Assembly: GCA_002473085.1 (NCBI GenBank)
Contig: DKTP01000162.1
Coordinates: 290 to 23,544 of the forward strand
DNA: 23,255 bases
Reading direction: 5' to 3'
Origin: Anaerolineales bacterium UBA7227
GTDB taxonomy: Bacteria; Chloroflexota; Anaerolineae; Anaerolineales; Villigracilaceae
Shown here: positions 6,779 to 14,289 of the stretch, piece after piece
Layout of the letters: every line of letters begins with the position of its first letter
How positions within the stretch are numbered: position 1 is the stretch's first letter
Position numbers and translations under genes: made by a program
Notes under the pieces: model-generated
Seen by the model: only the letters and a program-made list of their open reading frames with translations
Databases searched by the model: none
What the model was told of the DNA's origin: nothing

Positions 6779-7600
6779 TCATTTTTTCACTACGATCAAC
6801 GGATACTGTCCGTTCTCAGCGAAAAAATTCGGGAAGACGTCTTCGAGCCAGAAGACGACGCGCAGGAAGGTCCGTCCGCCGAACGGACGCACGAACCAGC
6901 GCAGGATGCGCGTGCTCATGCTGCGCCAGGGTTTGATCTCGACGGTCATCCGCGAGCCGATCTCCTGCTTGAGCCAGGCGGGCGTCATCTTCTCCACGAA
7001 GGTCCCGTCGGGGTTGTCCTGGATCGTCCATTCTTTTTTCTTCTTGGCCGAACGTCCTGCCAGTTTCCGCATCCATCCGATCAACGGCTCGGCCATGCGG
7101 CTGATGAGCGGATTGTGCCAGCCGTTGACGATGGCCGCCGTCCGCCCAGGCGCGAGCGTGCGATGGATCTCCGTGTAGGCGCGCGGATGTTCCTCCAGCG
7201 GCAGGTGATGGATGGCGTGCATGGACACGGCCCCGTCGAACGCGTCATTCCTGAACGGGAGGTTGGCGAGGTCGCCGACGACGAACAGCCCGTGGCCGCC
7301 GATGCGGGTCCGCGCTTCGCGCAGCGCCTGGATGGAGATGTCGAGGCAGACGCGCTTCTCGTATCCCTGCGAATAGACTTTGTACTCCTCGTACTGCACG
7401 GGGCCCGAACCCGCGTCGAGCAGGAACTTCCCGTCGGGGATCAGTCCGTTCATCGTGCGCAGGCGCGTCTTGTGGATGTACTCGCGCGAAACGGGACGCA
7501 GGTCTTCGTAACGGGCGTTTTGATAAACGCCCTCGCCGACCTGCGACCAGCCGATCTGGTCGTAAAACTCACGGACTTGTTGTTTGGTGTTTTCGGACAT
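6779..7600 (-). CDS. SAM-dependent methyltransferase of the polysaccharide locus
   Basis: 273-residue class I methyltransferase. It opens MSENTKQQVREFYDQIGWS, a common start for this group, with motif I at LLDAGSGPVQYEEY, an acidic residue in VCLDISIQAL, and the post-I motif FDGAVSMHAIHHLP. I chose the ATG at 7600. The frame is open further upstream to 7837, but that part is only translated tandem repeat (SAPTSR units) and overlaps the stop of the upstream gene. No ribosome-binding site is obvious. Position in the cluster suggests it methylates a sugar or the glycan end; the substrate is not deducible. Confidence 0.85.
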   Translation of the reverse strand: MSENTKQQVREFYDQIGWSQVGEGVYQNARYEDLRPVSREYIHKTRLRTMNGLIPDGKFLLDAGSGPVQYEEYKVYSQGYEKRVCLDISIQALREARTRIGGHGLFVVGDLANLPFRNDAFDGAVSMHAIHHLPLEEHPRAYTEIHRTLAPGRTAAIVNGWHNPLISRMAEPLIGWMRKLAGRSAKKKKEWTIQDNPDGTFVEKMTPAWLKQEIGSRMTVEIKPWRSMSTRILRWFVRPFGGRTFLRVVFWLEDVFPNFFAENGQYPLIVVKK

Positions 7601-7626
7601 GGTTGTAATTTTACGCGGTGTGACTC

Positions 7627-7812
7627 GTTGGGGCAGACCTGTTGGGGCAGACCTGTTGGGGCAGACCTGTTGGGGCAGACCTGCGTGTCTGCCCTCAGAC
7701 CTGCTCGTTGGAGCAGACCTGCTCGTTGGGGCAGACCTGCTCGTTGGGGCAGACCTGTGTGTCTGCCCTATCCTGGTCTGGCGCGACCAGGGCGGACACG
7801 CAGGTTCGCCCC
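7627..7812. repeat. 14-bp / 18-bp tandem array with three hairpins
   Basis: Four copies of GTTGGGGCAGACCT (7627-7682, 14 = 2 x 7 bp) are followed by three 18-bp copies with an added GCTC (7703-7756). After the last unit of each block a perfect hairpin forms: GGGCAGAC/GTCTGCCC at 7673-7694 and again at 7747-7768. A third hairpin, CCTGGTC/GACCAGG, is at 7772-7791, and a weaker GGGCG/CGCCC pairing reaches the glycosyltransferase stop. Short frames through this region encode only repeat peptides. Likely an intergenic repeat family rather than a gene. Confidence 0.85.
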
Positions 7813-9407
7813 TACCGCCACGTAAATGGTTCTCCAACTAAAAACTTGAACGTATCCTCAAACTGCGCGCGGCCTTCGTCGCTCAGAACTTTTTCCAGCG
7901 GCCAAATTTCCAGGTCGTCCCAGAAATTCATCAGCCGCCACGGGAACGGGCGCGGGTACTCGAAGAAGAAACGGTAGGCGTAATTCCACGCTTTGGCGAT
8001 TTGCCCGTCGCTCAAACGATGCGCGGGCAGGTCGGACAAAACGCTTTCGAGCGCGGAAAAATATTCGTCCCACGAGTTCGGGTCAACGGTGAAACCGCGG
8101 CCGCGGTAGTGCGTCCGTCCGCAGGAGACGACTGGAGCGCCGTTCATGGCGGTCTCGAGGCCGACGGTCGTCGTGTACGCGAGACCGAGGTCGGCGATCT
8201 CGATCAGGTCGTAGGTGTTGACCTTGTCCAGCGCGCCGATGACGTGGATGTGATTCGGGATTTCAGGCAAAGCCTCGCGGACGACGACTCCCATGGACTT
8301 CGCCTGCGGGACGAGTTTCTCGCCAGGGTGGATTCGGATCACCAACTGGACATCGGGGCGGGCGGCGAAAAACTGGACGGTCTTCGTAATCCATTCGGTC
8401 ATCGAAGCGGCGAAGATATCGCGTCCCAAAGTGAGACTGTCGCCCAGCACGTTCGCGGCCAGCATGACGACGGGACGGTCGTCCAGCCCGAGCGTTTTGC
8501 GCGTCTCGTCCGCGCCCTGCGAGGAGACGTACTGCCACAGCCGCTTCGACTTGCCCCACACGCGCGCGCCGCGGCGGGCGTTTTCCAGATCCGCGAGGCG
8601 CTCGTACATGGCGTCGGTCATCGGGAGATGGCAGCGCGCCTCCACGAGGTAGTCGGTGTCCTGCTGCATGATGGACGAGTTCTGCGCCAGCCAGATTTGC
8701 TCGCGCTGGTCGTTGAACTCGTAAGTGACGGCGGGGATGTCGAGGCGCCGCGCCACGCGGAAGACGATTCCCATTTCGAGGATGAGTCCGTTCGGGATGA
8801 GGACGACGTCGGGGCGATTCGCCTGCATGTACGCCAGCGCGGCGCGAGCGGCGAATCCGTTGCGTTCGAGGCGCAGGTCGTAGAGCGCGCGGTCGGACGC
8901 GTCCGCCAGGTCCACTTCCTCGCGCATGAGCGTGTACTGCGCGTCCCAGCGGGAGACCTCCTCCACGTCAGCCTGGAGAGACGCGGGGAGGTCGGAGGCC
9001 GGCCGAAGGTCAAGGAAAGAGGCGTGTTCGACGAGGGGAGCAAGCGCGGCGAGCGCGTCCCGCGTGTGGAGGGCGCGCTGCCGCTGGGTCATCTTGTCCA
9101 TCTTCTTGTGCCACTCGGAGTAGGGCAGGGTCAACAGCGTGACGTTGTGGCCGAGGCCCGCGAGCGCGAGGCTGACGACGGCGGACTGTTCGATCCAGTA
9201 ATGGAGCGTCGCGAAGAATAATATTTTTTTGCCGCGCGGCGCGTCCTGCGCGAACGGCGCGGCGACCTTCGCCAGCGCGGGCAGGGACTTCTCCAGCCGA
9301 TGCAGGTTGAAGTGGTCTTTGCGGGCGCGGGATTTTTGCCGAAGGGCGTAATCGAGTTCGGCCGCGAGCGGCAGTTCGCCGAGGAAGTTGCGGAGGGTTT
9401 TGTTCAT
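7812..9407 (-). CDS. GT-B glycosyltransferase, capsule-synthesis/Kdo-transferase-like
   Basis: 531-residue cytoplasmic protein. The N-terminal half carries a Rossmann-like domain (KKILFFATLHYWIEQSAV; DVVLIPNGLILEMG around 200-213). The C-terminal half has the sequence pattern of capsule polysaccharide and KpsS-like transferases: LVIRIHPGEKL (356-365), HVIGALDKVNTYDLIEIADLGLAYTTTVGLE (387-418) and GAPVVSCGRTHYRGRGFT. The His-Pro and TTVGLE motifs bind the nucleotide sugar in that group. It presumably adds a sugar to the exported glycan. No ribosome-binding site precedes the ATG; the leader is a purine/pyrimidine heptamer array. The sugar donor is unknown. Confidence 0.75.
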   Translation of the reverse strand: MNKTLRNFLGELPLAAELDYALRQKSRARKDHFNLHRLEKSLPALAKVAAPFAQDAPRGKKILFFATLHYWIEQSAVVSLALAGLGHNVTLLTLPYSEWHKKMDKMTQRQRALHTRDALAALAPLVEHASFLDLRPASDLPASLQADVEEVSRWDAQYTLMREEVDLADASDRALYDLRLERNGFAARAALAYMQANRPDVVLIPNGLILEMGIVFRVARRLDIPAVTYEFNDQREQIWLAQNSSIMQQDTDYLVEARCHLPMTDAMYERLADLENARRGARVWGKSKRLWQYVSSQGADETRKTLGLDDRPVVMLAANVLGDSLTLGRDIFAASMTEWITKTVQFFAARPDVQLVIRIHPGEKLVPQAKSMGVVVREALPEIPNHIHVIGALDKVNTYDLIEIADLGLAYTTTVGLETAMNGAPVVSCGRTHYRGRGFTVDPNSWDEYFSALESVLSDLPAHRLSDGQIAKAWNYAYRFFFEYPRPFPWRLMNFWDDLEIWPLEKVLSDEGRAQFEDTFKFLVGEPFTWR

Positions 9408-9471
9408 AGGGAGGGAGAGAGTAGGGAGCAGAGAGTAGTCAACGCGACTGTTCTCCGTTCTCTAATCACTG
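9408..9471. repeat. Two-armed period-7 array
   Basis: Purine-rich heptamers (AGGGAGG, GAGAGAG, TAGGGAG, CAGAGAG, TAGTCAA) from 9408 to 9442 face pyrimidine-rich ones (TTCTCCG, TTCTCTA, then ATCACTG) from 9451 to 9471, separated by AACGC-type sequence with AGTC/GACT pairing. The right arm contains the TAG stop of the Wzt gene; the left arm directly abuts the glycosyltransferase ATG. Confidence 0.7.
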
Positions 9472-10754
9472 ATTTTCTCGATCTTCCACTCCAGCCGCGG
9501 GCGGATGGGGCCGACGCGCGGTTCGGGCCAGTGCGTGCCAGGCGCGCCGCTGATGTCCACGTTGAACGCCAGCGCGTTCTCGTCCATGAAGTAGCGGCGC
9601 ACGCCGAACGACGACGCGTTCACGCCCACGCTGTAACGCCCGTCGTTGAACATGTCGGGCGGGAAAATTGCGCGGCTGACGTAGCGACCCGCGGCGCGCG
9701 CCGCGTGATTTTCAAAGTGGGACGCGTCGTCGGTGTCGAACGAGGCGAGCACGTATTCGCCGCGCATGGTGGAGACGTAGATCCCGACGCGCAGGCCCGT
9801 GACGGGCGCGTCGAGACGATATTCGAATTCGAGCGCGACCTCCTCGGTGGAGCGGATCGTGTCCACGACTTTGCCGCTTCTGTCGCGGACCGTGAGGCGG
9901 ATCGGCGTAAACGGCGCGCTCGCGGCTGGGACTTCGTCCGCCTCCCAGACGCGCTCTCCAGCCTGCGCCTGTCCCGACGAGAGATAGAAGTCCACGGCTT
10001 CCTGCGTCGGCGCGCGCATGACGAGGCGTCCCTTGTTCAGCACGATGGCTTCCTGCGTGAGGCGCAGAATGGCGGACATGTTGTGACTGACGAACAGCAC
10101 GGTGCGTCCCTGCTGGGCCACGTCGCCCATCTTGCCGAGGCACTTGCGCTGGAACTCCGCGTCGCCCACCGCCAGCACTTCGTCCACCACGAGGATCTCG
10201 GGTTCGAGGTGCGCGGCGACGGCGAAGGCGAGACGCAGGTACATGCCCGACGAGTAGCGTTTGACGGGCGTATCAATGAACGCGGCGACTTCGGAGAAGT
10301 CCACGATCTCGTCGAATTTGGCGTCTATCTCGGCGCGCTTCATGCCGAGGATGGCGCCGTTCATGTAGATGTTCTCGCGGCCAGTCAGTTCGGGATGGAA
10401 GCCCGTCCCCACCTCCAGCAGCGACCCGACGCGGCCGCGCACGGCGACCGTCCCCCTGGTCGGTTCGGTGACGCGGGAGAGTATCTTGAGCAGGGTGCTT
10501 TTCCCCGCGCCGTTGCGTCCCACGATGCCGAGGACTTTCCCCTCCTCGAGGTCAAAGGAGACGTCGTCCAGCGCCCAGATGAAATTTTTGTTGGCGCGTC
10601 GCTCGGACTTTCCGACCAGCGCCTTGGCGAGTCGCACTGGCGCGTAGACCGTGTCCACGATCACGTCGCGCAGCATGTTGTAGCGGAACTTCGTCTCCGC
10701 CGCGCCGATCATGTATTTCTTGCCGAGATTTTTAACGGAAATTGCTGTTGTCAT
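9462..10754 (-). CDS. wzt: ABC polysaccharide exporter ATPase with C-terminal carbohydrate-binding domain (Wzt)
   Basis: Powers export of a lipid-linked polysaccharide across the cytoplasmic membrane. The ATPase domain (about 1-245) has Walker A GRNGAGKST (79-87), signature YSSGM (167-171), Walker B ILVVDE (187-192) and the switch His224. A second domain (about 290-430, FTPIRLTVRDRSG... to the end) matches the position and style of the Wzt C-terminal beta-sandwich, which in known systems recognises the terminal modification of the finished chain. The methyltransferase-rich locus fits such a capped glycan. The partner permease Wzm lies upstream, separated by an inserted four-helix-bundle gene. 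The ATG is preceded only by a heptamer array, with no ribosome-binding site. Confidence 0.93.
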   Translation of the reverse strand: MTTAISVKNLGKKYMIGAAETKFRYNMLRDVIVDTVYAPVRLAKALVGKSERRANKNFIWALDDVSFDLEEGKVLGIVGRNGAGKSTLLKILSRVTEPTRGTVAVRGRVGSLLEVGTGFHPELTGRENIYMNGAILGMKRAEIDAKFDEIVDFSEVAAFIDTPVKRYSSGMYLRLAFAVAAHLEPEILVVDEVLAVGDAEFQRKCLGKMGDVAQQGRTVLFVSHNMSAILRLTQEAIVLNKGRLVMRAPTQEAVDFYLSSGQAQAGERVWEADEVPAASAPFTPIRLTVRDRSGKVVDTIRSTEEVALEFEYRLDAPVTGLRVGIYVSTMRGEYVLASFDTDDASHFENHAARAAGRYVSRAIFPPDMFNDGRYSVGVNASSFGVRRYFMDENALAFNVDISGAPGTHWPEPRVGPIRPRLEWKIEKISD

Positions 10755-10755
10755 G

Positions 10756-10846
10756 GGTGTCAGGTGCCAGGTGTCAGGTGCCAGGTGTCAGGTGTCAGGT
10801 GTCAGGTGTCAGGTGCCAGGTGTCAGGTGTCAGGTGTCAGGTTGGA
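10756..10846. repeat. Regular period-7 array, 12 units
   Basis: Twelve contiguous heptamers (nine GGTGTCA and three GGTGCCA) from 10756 to 10839, then one diverged unit. This is the cleanest array in the window, with variation only at the fifth base. It begins one base after the Wzt ATG and so occupies the place where the ribosome-binding site should be. Confidence 0.95.
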
Positions 10847-10855
10847 TAATTGAAG

Positions 10856-11221
10856 CTATTTGTTGCCGAGCGAGCGTTTGAAGCCGCCGATGAGGGCCTT
10901 TGCTTTGCGGGCTTGTTCATAATGCGCGTCGAATTCGGTTTGGGTAATGTAGTTTATATCCAGCGCGGCATAGAGAAGAGATTGAGTCTCGACCGCTGAA
11001 CGACGCGCAAAGCCGAGAAAACGGGCAAATTCAACTTTTGACTCGCAATCGAAACCTTCTGCAATGTTGGTCATCGTGGAAACTGCCGCCCGCTGGATTT
11101 GATCTTTCATGCCATAATCTTTGGAAAACTGCTCTTTCTTGGTCAACGTATAAATCATCTTCACAAGGACACGCGCCTCTTGCCAGGCTTGGATATCTTC
11201 AAAGCGTTTTATCAGCGCCAT
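10856..11221 (-). CDS. Four-helix-bundle protein (23S rRNA intervening-sequence/S23 family)
   Basis: 121-residue helical protein starting MALIKRFEDIQAWQEARVLV, the signature opening of the family first seen in 23S rRNA intervening sequences. The conserved core DQIQRAAVSTMTNIAEGFD and the region FARFLGFARRSAVETQSLL are present, and the length is standard. Members form pentameric barrels of four-helix subunits. The exact role is unknown, although the related Avd protein binds nucleic acid in diversity-generating retroelements. It has a strong AGGAGG ribosome-binding site, unlike its neighbours. It lies between the exporter permease and ATPase genes and is flanked by two different heptamer arrays, suggesting an insertion into that operon. 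Confidence 0.9.
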   Translation of the reverse strand: MALIKRFEDIQAWQEARVLVKMIYTLTKKEQFSKDYGMKDQIQRAAVSTMTNIAEGFDCESKVEFARFLGFARRSAVETQSLLYAALDINYITQTEFDAHYEQARKAKALIGGFKRSLGNK

Positions 11222-11247
11222 ATTAACCTCCTCATCTGATTATGCAA

Positions 11248-11289
11248 CCTGATACTTGATACCTGACACTTGATACCTGATACCTGATA
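11248..11289. repeat. Period-7 array, 6 units
   Basis: Six contiguous heptamers: CCTGATA, CTTGATA, CCTGACA, CTTGATA, CCTGATA, CCTGATA. It ends just before the TAG stop of the Wzm gene and lies upstream of the four-helix-bundle gene. Confidence 0.9.
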
Positions 11290-11292
11290 CTA

Positions 11293-12138
11293 CTAAATCG
11301 TATCTGCAAAAGTCTTTTCCGTGCTGCGGAAGTAGAACAGTCCCGTCACCAGCACGAGGATGGAAATCGCCGCCGAGACCCACAGCGCCGCGTCGGGGCC
11401 GTTGCCCGATCCGAGCAGCGCCCAGCGGAAGCCGTTGACCACTCCCGCCATGGGGTTGAGCGAGTAGACGATCTGCCATTTGGGGGAGATGACCGAGGAG
11501 GAATACGCCACGGGCGTGGCGAACAGCCAGAACTGAGTCAGAAACGGGAGAGCCTGGTTGACGTCGCGATATTTGACGTTGATCGCTGAGAGCCAGAGCG
11601 CGACTCCGAGCGCGGCGACGAGCGCCAGCAGCAAGAAGAGAGGCAGAGTCCAGACCAGGTTCCAGGCGGGAGTCACATGGTAGTAGACCATCAAAGCGAC
11701 GAGGATGACGAAGGCGATGGCAAAGTCCACGAGTCCCGCGAAGACCGCCGACATCGGCAGGATGAGACGCGGGAAGTAGATCTTCGTCACCATGTTGTTG
11801 TGCGCCACGAGCGAGCGGCTGCCCTGATTTAGCGCGGTGACGAAGAGTCCCCACGGCAGCAGCGCGGTGAACGAGAAGACGGGGTAGGGAATCCCGTCGG
11901 TGGGAAGTTTCGCGACCGTGCCGAACAGGAACGTGAAGACGAGCATGGTCATCACGGGCTGGATCACCGCCCAGGCCATGCCGAGCAGAGTCTGTTTATA
12001 TTTCACTTTCACGTCGCGCCAGACCATGAAGAAGACCAATTCGCGGTACACCCACAGGTCGCGCAGGTTGAGCGCGGCGAGTCCGTGTGAAGGCTTGATA
12101 TAGATGGTGGCGGGTTCGTGTTTGGTAATTTCGGTCAT
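11293..12138 (-). CDS. wzm: ABC-2 polysaccharide exporter permease (Wzm)
   Basis: 281-residue membrane subunit of the polysaccharide ABC exporter. The N-terminal amphipathic part (LRDLWVYRELVFFMVWRDVKVKYKQTLLGMAW) is the conserved gate region of the O-antigen/teichoic-acid permease family. About six membrane segments follow, including MLVFTFLFGTVA, ALLPWGLFVTAL, FAGLVDFAIAFVILVALMVYY, LPLFLLLALVAALGVALWL and SAAISILVLVTGLFYF. The motif VKYRDV and the late FATPVAYSSSVI plus YSLNPMAGVVNGFRWALLG are typical. It pairs with the Wzt ATPase encoded downstream. The leader is a GATTAGA heptamer array without a ribosome-binding site. Confidence 0.93.
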   Translation of the reverse strand: MTEITKHEPATIYIKPSHGLAALNLRDLWVYRELVFFMVWRDVKVKYKQTLLGMAWAVIQPVMTMLVFTFLFGTVAKLPTDGIPYPVFSFTALLPWGLFVTALNQGSRSLVAHNNMVTKIYFPRLILPMSAVFAGLVDFAIAFVILVALMVYYHVTPAWNLVWTLPLFLLLALVAALGVALWLSAINVKYRDVNQALPFLTQFWLFATPVAYSSSVISPKWQIVYSLNPMAGVVNGFRWALLGSGNGPDAALWVSAAISILVLVTGLFYFRSTEKTFADTI

Positions 12139-12143
12139 AAGAT

Positions 12144-12246
12144 GATTAGAGATTAGAGATTAGAGATTAGAGAGTAGTGGTAAAGAGTAGACTGTTCTCT
12201 ACTCTCTGTTCTCTGCTCTCTACTTTCTTTCTCTGCTCTCTATTCT
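12144..12246. repeat. Two-armed period-7 array
   Basis: Four perfect GATTAGA units (12144-12171) continue as GAGTAGT and GGTAAAG. The array then switches at about 12193 to pyrimidine-rich heptamers (TGTTCTC, TACTCTC, TGTTCTC, TGCTCTC, TACTTTC, a 6-base slip, TGCTCTC, TATTCTC). AGAGAGTAG and CTACTCTCT can pair between the arms. The right arm runs into the last codons of the GDP-fucose synthase gene, where it encodes RIESRERK. Confidence 0.85.
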
Positions 12247-13206
12247 CTGCCTGTTTTCTTTAAACCACTCGATGGTGCGCCGCATCCCTTCCTCGAACGG
12301 GACTTGCGCGCTCCAGCCGAAGAGTTCCCTCGCCCGCGTCACGTCCAGGCCGCGGCGCGGCTGACCGTTGGGCTTGTCCGTCTCCCAGACGAGTTCGCCC
12401 TCGAAGCCCGTCATGCGGACGATCATCTCGGTCAGGTCTTTGATGGAGATCTCGTAGCCCGAGCCGAGGTTGACGGGCAGGTCGCCGTTGTACTTTTCGG
12501 CGGCGGTCACGATTCCGTCCGCAGCGTCTTCCACAAAGAGGAATTCGCGCGTCGGCGAGCCGTCGCCCCAGACGCGGAGTTCGCGGTCGCCGCGGTCTTT
12601 CGCCTCCAGCGCCTTGCGGATCAGCGCGGGGATGACGTGCGAAGTCTGCAAATTAAAGTTGTCGCGCGGGCCGTAGAGATTCACGGGAAGCAGGAAGATG
12701 GCATTGAAGCCGTATTGCTGGCGGTACGACTGCGCCTGCACCAGCATCATCTTCTTGGCGAGGCCGTAAGGCGCGTTGGTCTCTTCGGGATAGCCGTTCC
12801 ACAGGTCGTCTTCCTTGAACGGGACTGGCGTGAACTTGGGATAAGCGCACACCGTCCCGATGGCGACGAATTTGCCGACGCCGCGCTGCCAGGCCTGATG
12901 CATCAACTCCACGCCCATCATCAAGTTATCGTAAAAGAACTCGGCGGGATGCTCGCGGTTCGCGCCGATCCCGCCCACGTGCGCGGCGAGGTGGATGACG
13001 ATCGCGTTCTTCGGGTCGAAGTCTTTCAACGTCTCGTCATATAGGCGGCGAATGTCGTTGGGATCCACCAGATTGAAATTCTCGATGGTCGGGATGTAGA
13101 TGTCCGTCGCGCCGCGCTCTTTGAGTTTCGCGGTCACAAACGAGCCGAGGAATCCCGCCCCGCCTGTGACGATTACTTTTTTGTTTTGCCAGAAATTATT
13201 TGGCAT
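12220..13206 (-). CDS. fcl: GDP-L-fucose synthase-like epimerase/reductase
   Basis: Converts GDP-4-keto-6-deoxy-mannose to GDP-L-fucose by double epimerisation and reduction. 328 residues. NADP motif [11 protein letters not shown] (13-23); the family signature [20 protein letters not shown]; catalytic-site segment IGTVCAYPK with C120 and a Thr where the E. coli enzyme has Ser; YGLAK with Y147 and K151; [10 protein letters not shown] followed by [10 protein letters not shown], which contains the conserved His. GDP-mannose dehydratase is not in the window, so a related GDP-sugar is possible. A good AAGGAG site precedes the ATG. The last residues (about RIESRERK) are encoded by repeat DNA and are probably an extension of the ancestral C-terminus. 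Confidence 0.88.
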   Translation of the reverse strand: MPNNFWQNKKVIVTGGAGFLGSFVTAKLKERGATDIYIPTIENFNLVDPNDIRRLYDETLKDFDPKNAIVIHLAAHVGGIGANREHPAEFFYDNLMMGVELMHQAWQRGVGKFVAIGTVCAYPKFTPVPFKEDDLWNGYPEETNAPYGLAKKMMLVQAQSYRQQYGFNAIFLLPVNLYGPRDNFNLQTSHVIPALIRKALEAKDRGDRELRVWGDGSPTREFLFVEDAADGIVTAAEKYNGDLPVNLGSGYEISIKDLTEMIVRMTGFEGELVWETDKPNGQPRRGLDVTRARELFGWSAQVPFEEGMRRTIEWFKENRQRIESRERK

Positions 13207-13281
13207 GTTTTCTCCTTGGGGATGGCAGGCAAGCGTTCAGGCATTCATGGTTATGTGAGCGCTTGTCCACGCGCCTATCTG

Positions 13282-14289
13282 CTACTGCACAATGAACTGC
13301 GCGTTCCGATATTTCTCATCGTGCGGATTGCGGATCAGCCCGCTCTTCAGCGCGAAGACCAGCTCGCGGATTCCGTCGTCCACGGTCAGCGCGGTCTCGA
13401 AACCGAGTTCGCGGCGGATCTTCTCGAACGACACGGTGATGTCGCGCATGTCGCCGCCGAAGGTCAGGTCTTTGTATTCCACCACGGTCTCAGGCATGCG
13501 CACCAGCACCAGGTTGACGATCTGGTCTTTTGTGTAATTGCCGTTGTCCGCGCCGAGATTATAGACCTGGCCGCGCGTCTTCGCTTCAGGCGCGTCCAGT
13601 CCGAGCAGGATGCCGCGCACAGTATCGCGCACGTGGACGAACGACCGCGAGTAGCCGCGCTGATAGATGATGAGCTCGCGCTTGGAGAACGCCTCCAGCA
13701 CGAACTGGTTTACGATCAGGTCGAAGCGCGTGCGCGGGGAAATCCCATAGAGCGTCGCCAGGCGGAACAGCAGCGGCGCGGCGGGCGCGTCCTTTTGCCC
13801 GAGCAGGTACTCCTCGGCCGCGATCTTCGTCTCGGCATACAGGGACTGCGGATTGAGCGGCGATTCCTCGGTGACGGGCTTGCCGTCGGGCGAGAGACCG
13901 TAGTTGCTGTAACTGGACGCGAACACGAATCGTTCCGCCCCCAAAGCGGACGCCTGCTCGAAGACCATCTTCGTCGCCTCGACGTTGTACTTCCACGCGG
14001 CCTGCTTCCCGACAGCCTGACACGCAGGGAATCCCACAATCGCGGCGAGATGGATCACCGCCTCGGGTTTCGCCCAATCGCCTTTGAGAGAATCTTTGAC
14101 GGCGCGCGGGTCGGTCACATCCGCTTTGACGAAGTGGAAGTTGGGATGAGACAAAAACGGGACGAGCGACTCGCCGCCGAACAGCAGGCTGTCGAGGACG
14201 GTGACGCGCCAGCCCGCGCGCAACAGCTCCGAGGTCAGGAGCGAACCGATGTAGCCCGCGCCGCCCGTGATGACCGCGTGACGCGTCAT
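13282..14289 (-). CDS. NAD-dependent sugar-nucleotide epimerase/dehydratase
   Basis: 335-residue extended SDR. It has the NAD motif VITGGAGYIGSLL at the N-terminus, LAAIVGFPACQAVG, the active-site region FASSYSNYG and YAETK (Tyr/Lys pair), then RLATLYGISPRTRFD and the C-terminal YNLGADNGNYTKDQIV. This set fits GalE/RmlB-like enzymes acting on a nucleotide sugar; epimerase and dehydratase cannot be told apart from sequence. I chose the ATG at 14289 because it overlaps the TGA of the upstream regulator (ATGA). The frame stays open upstream, but that part reads through the regulator in a shadow phase. The overlap implies translational coupling. Confidence 0.85.
   Translation of the reverse strand: MTRHAVITGGAGYIGSLLTSELLRAGWRVTVLDSLLFGGESLVPFLSHPNFHFVKADVTDPRAVKDSLKGDWAKPEAVIHLAAIVGFPACQAVGKQAAWKYNVEATKMVFEQASALGAERFVFASSYSNYGLSPDGKPVTEESPLNPQSLYAETKIAAEEYLLGQKDAPAAPLLFRLATLYGISPRTRFDLIVNQFVLEAFSKRELIIYQRGYSRSFVHVRDTVRGILLGLDAPEAKTRGQVYNLGADNGNYTKDQIVNLVLVRMPETVVEYKDLTFGGDMRDITVSFEKIRRELGFETALTVDDGIRELVFALKSGLIRNPHDEKYRNAQFIVQ

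Noticed and set aside
7601..7837. N-terminal extension of the methyltransferase ending at 6779
   Set aside because: The extra residues are repeat-encoded (SAPTSR units) and overlap the stop of the upstream glycosyltransferase gene; the family start is MSENTKQQVREFYDQIGW at 7600.
7584..7977. Open frames through the 14/18-bp array that encode Cys/Trp/Gly-rich repeat peptides
   Set aside because: They are translations of the intergenic repeat, overlap the ends of two real genes on the other strand and have no ribosome-binding site.
10756..10846. CRISPR array
   Set aside because: The units are contiguous heptamers without unique spacers, and no cas genes are present.
10856..11221. Avd protein of a diversity-generating retroelement
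   Set aside because: The fold family is shared, but no reverse transcriptase, template repeat or variable repeat is visible in the window.
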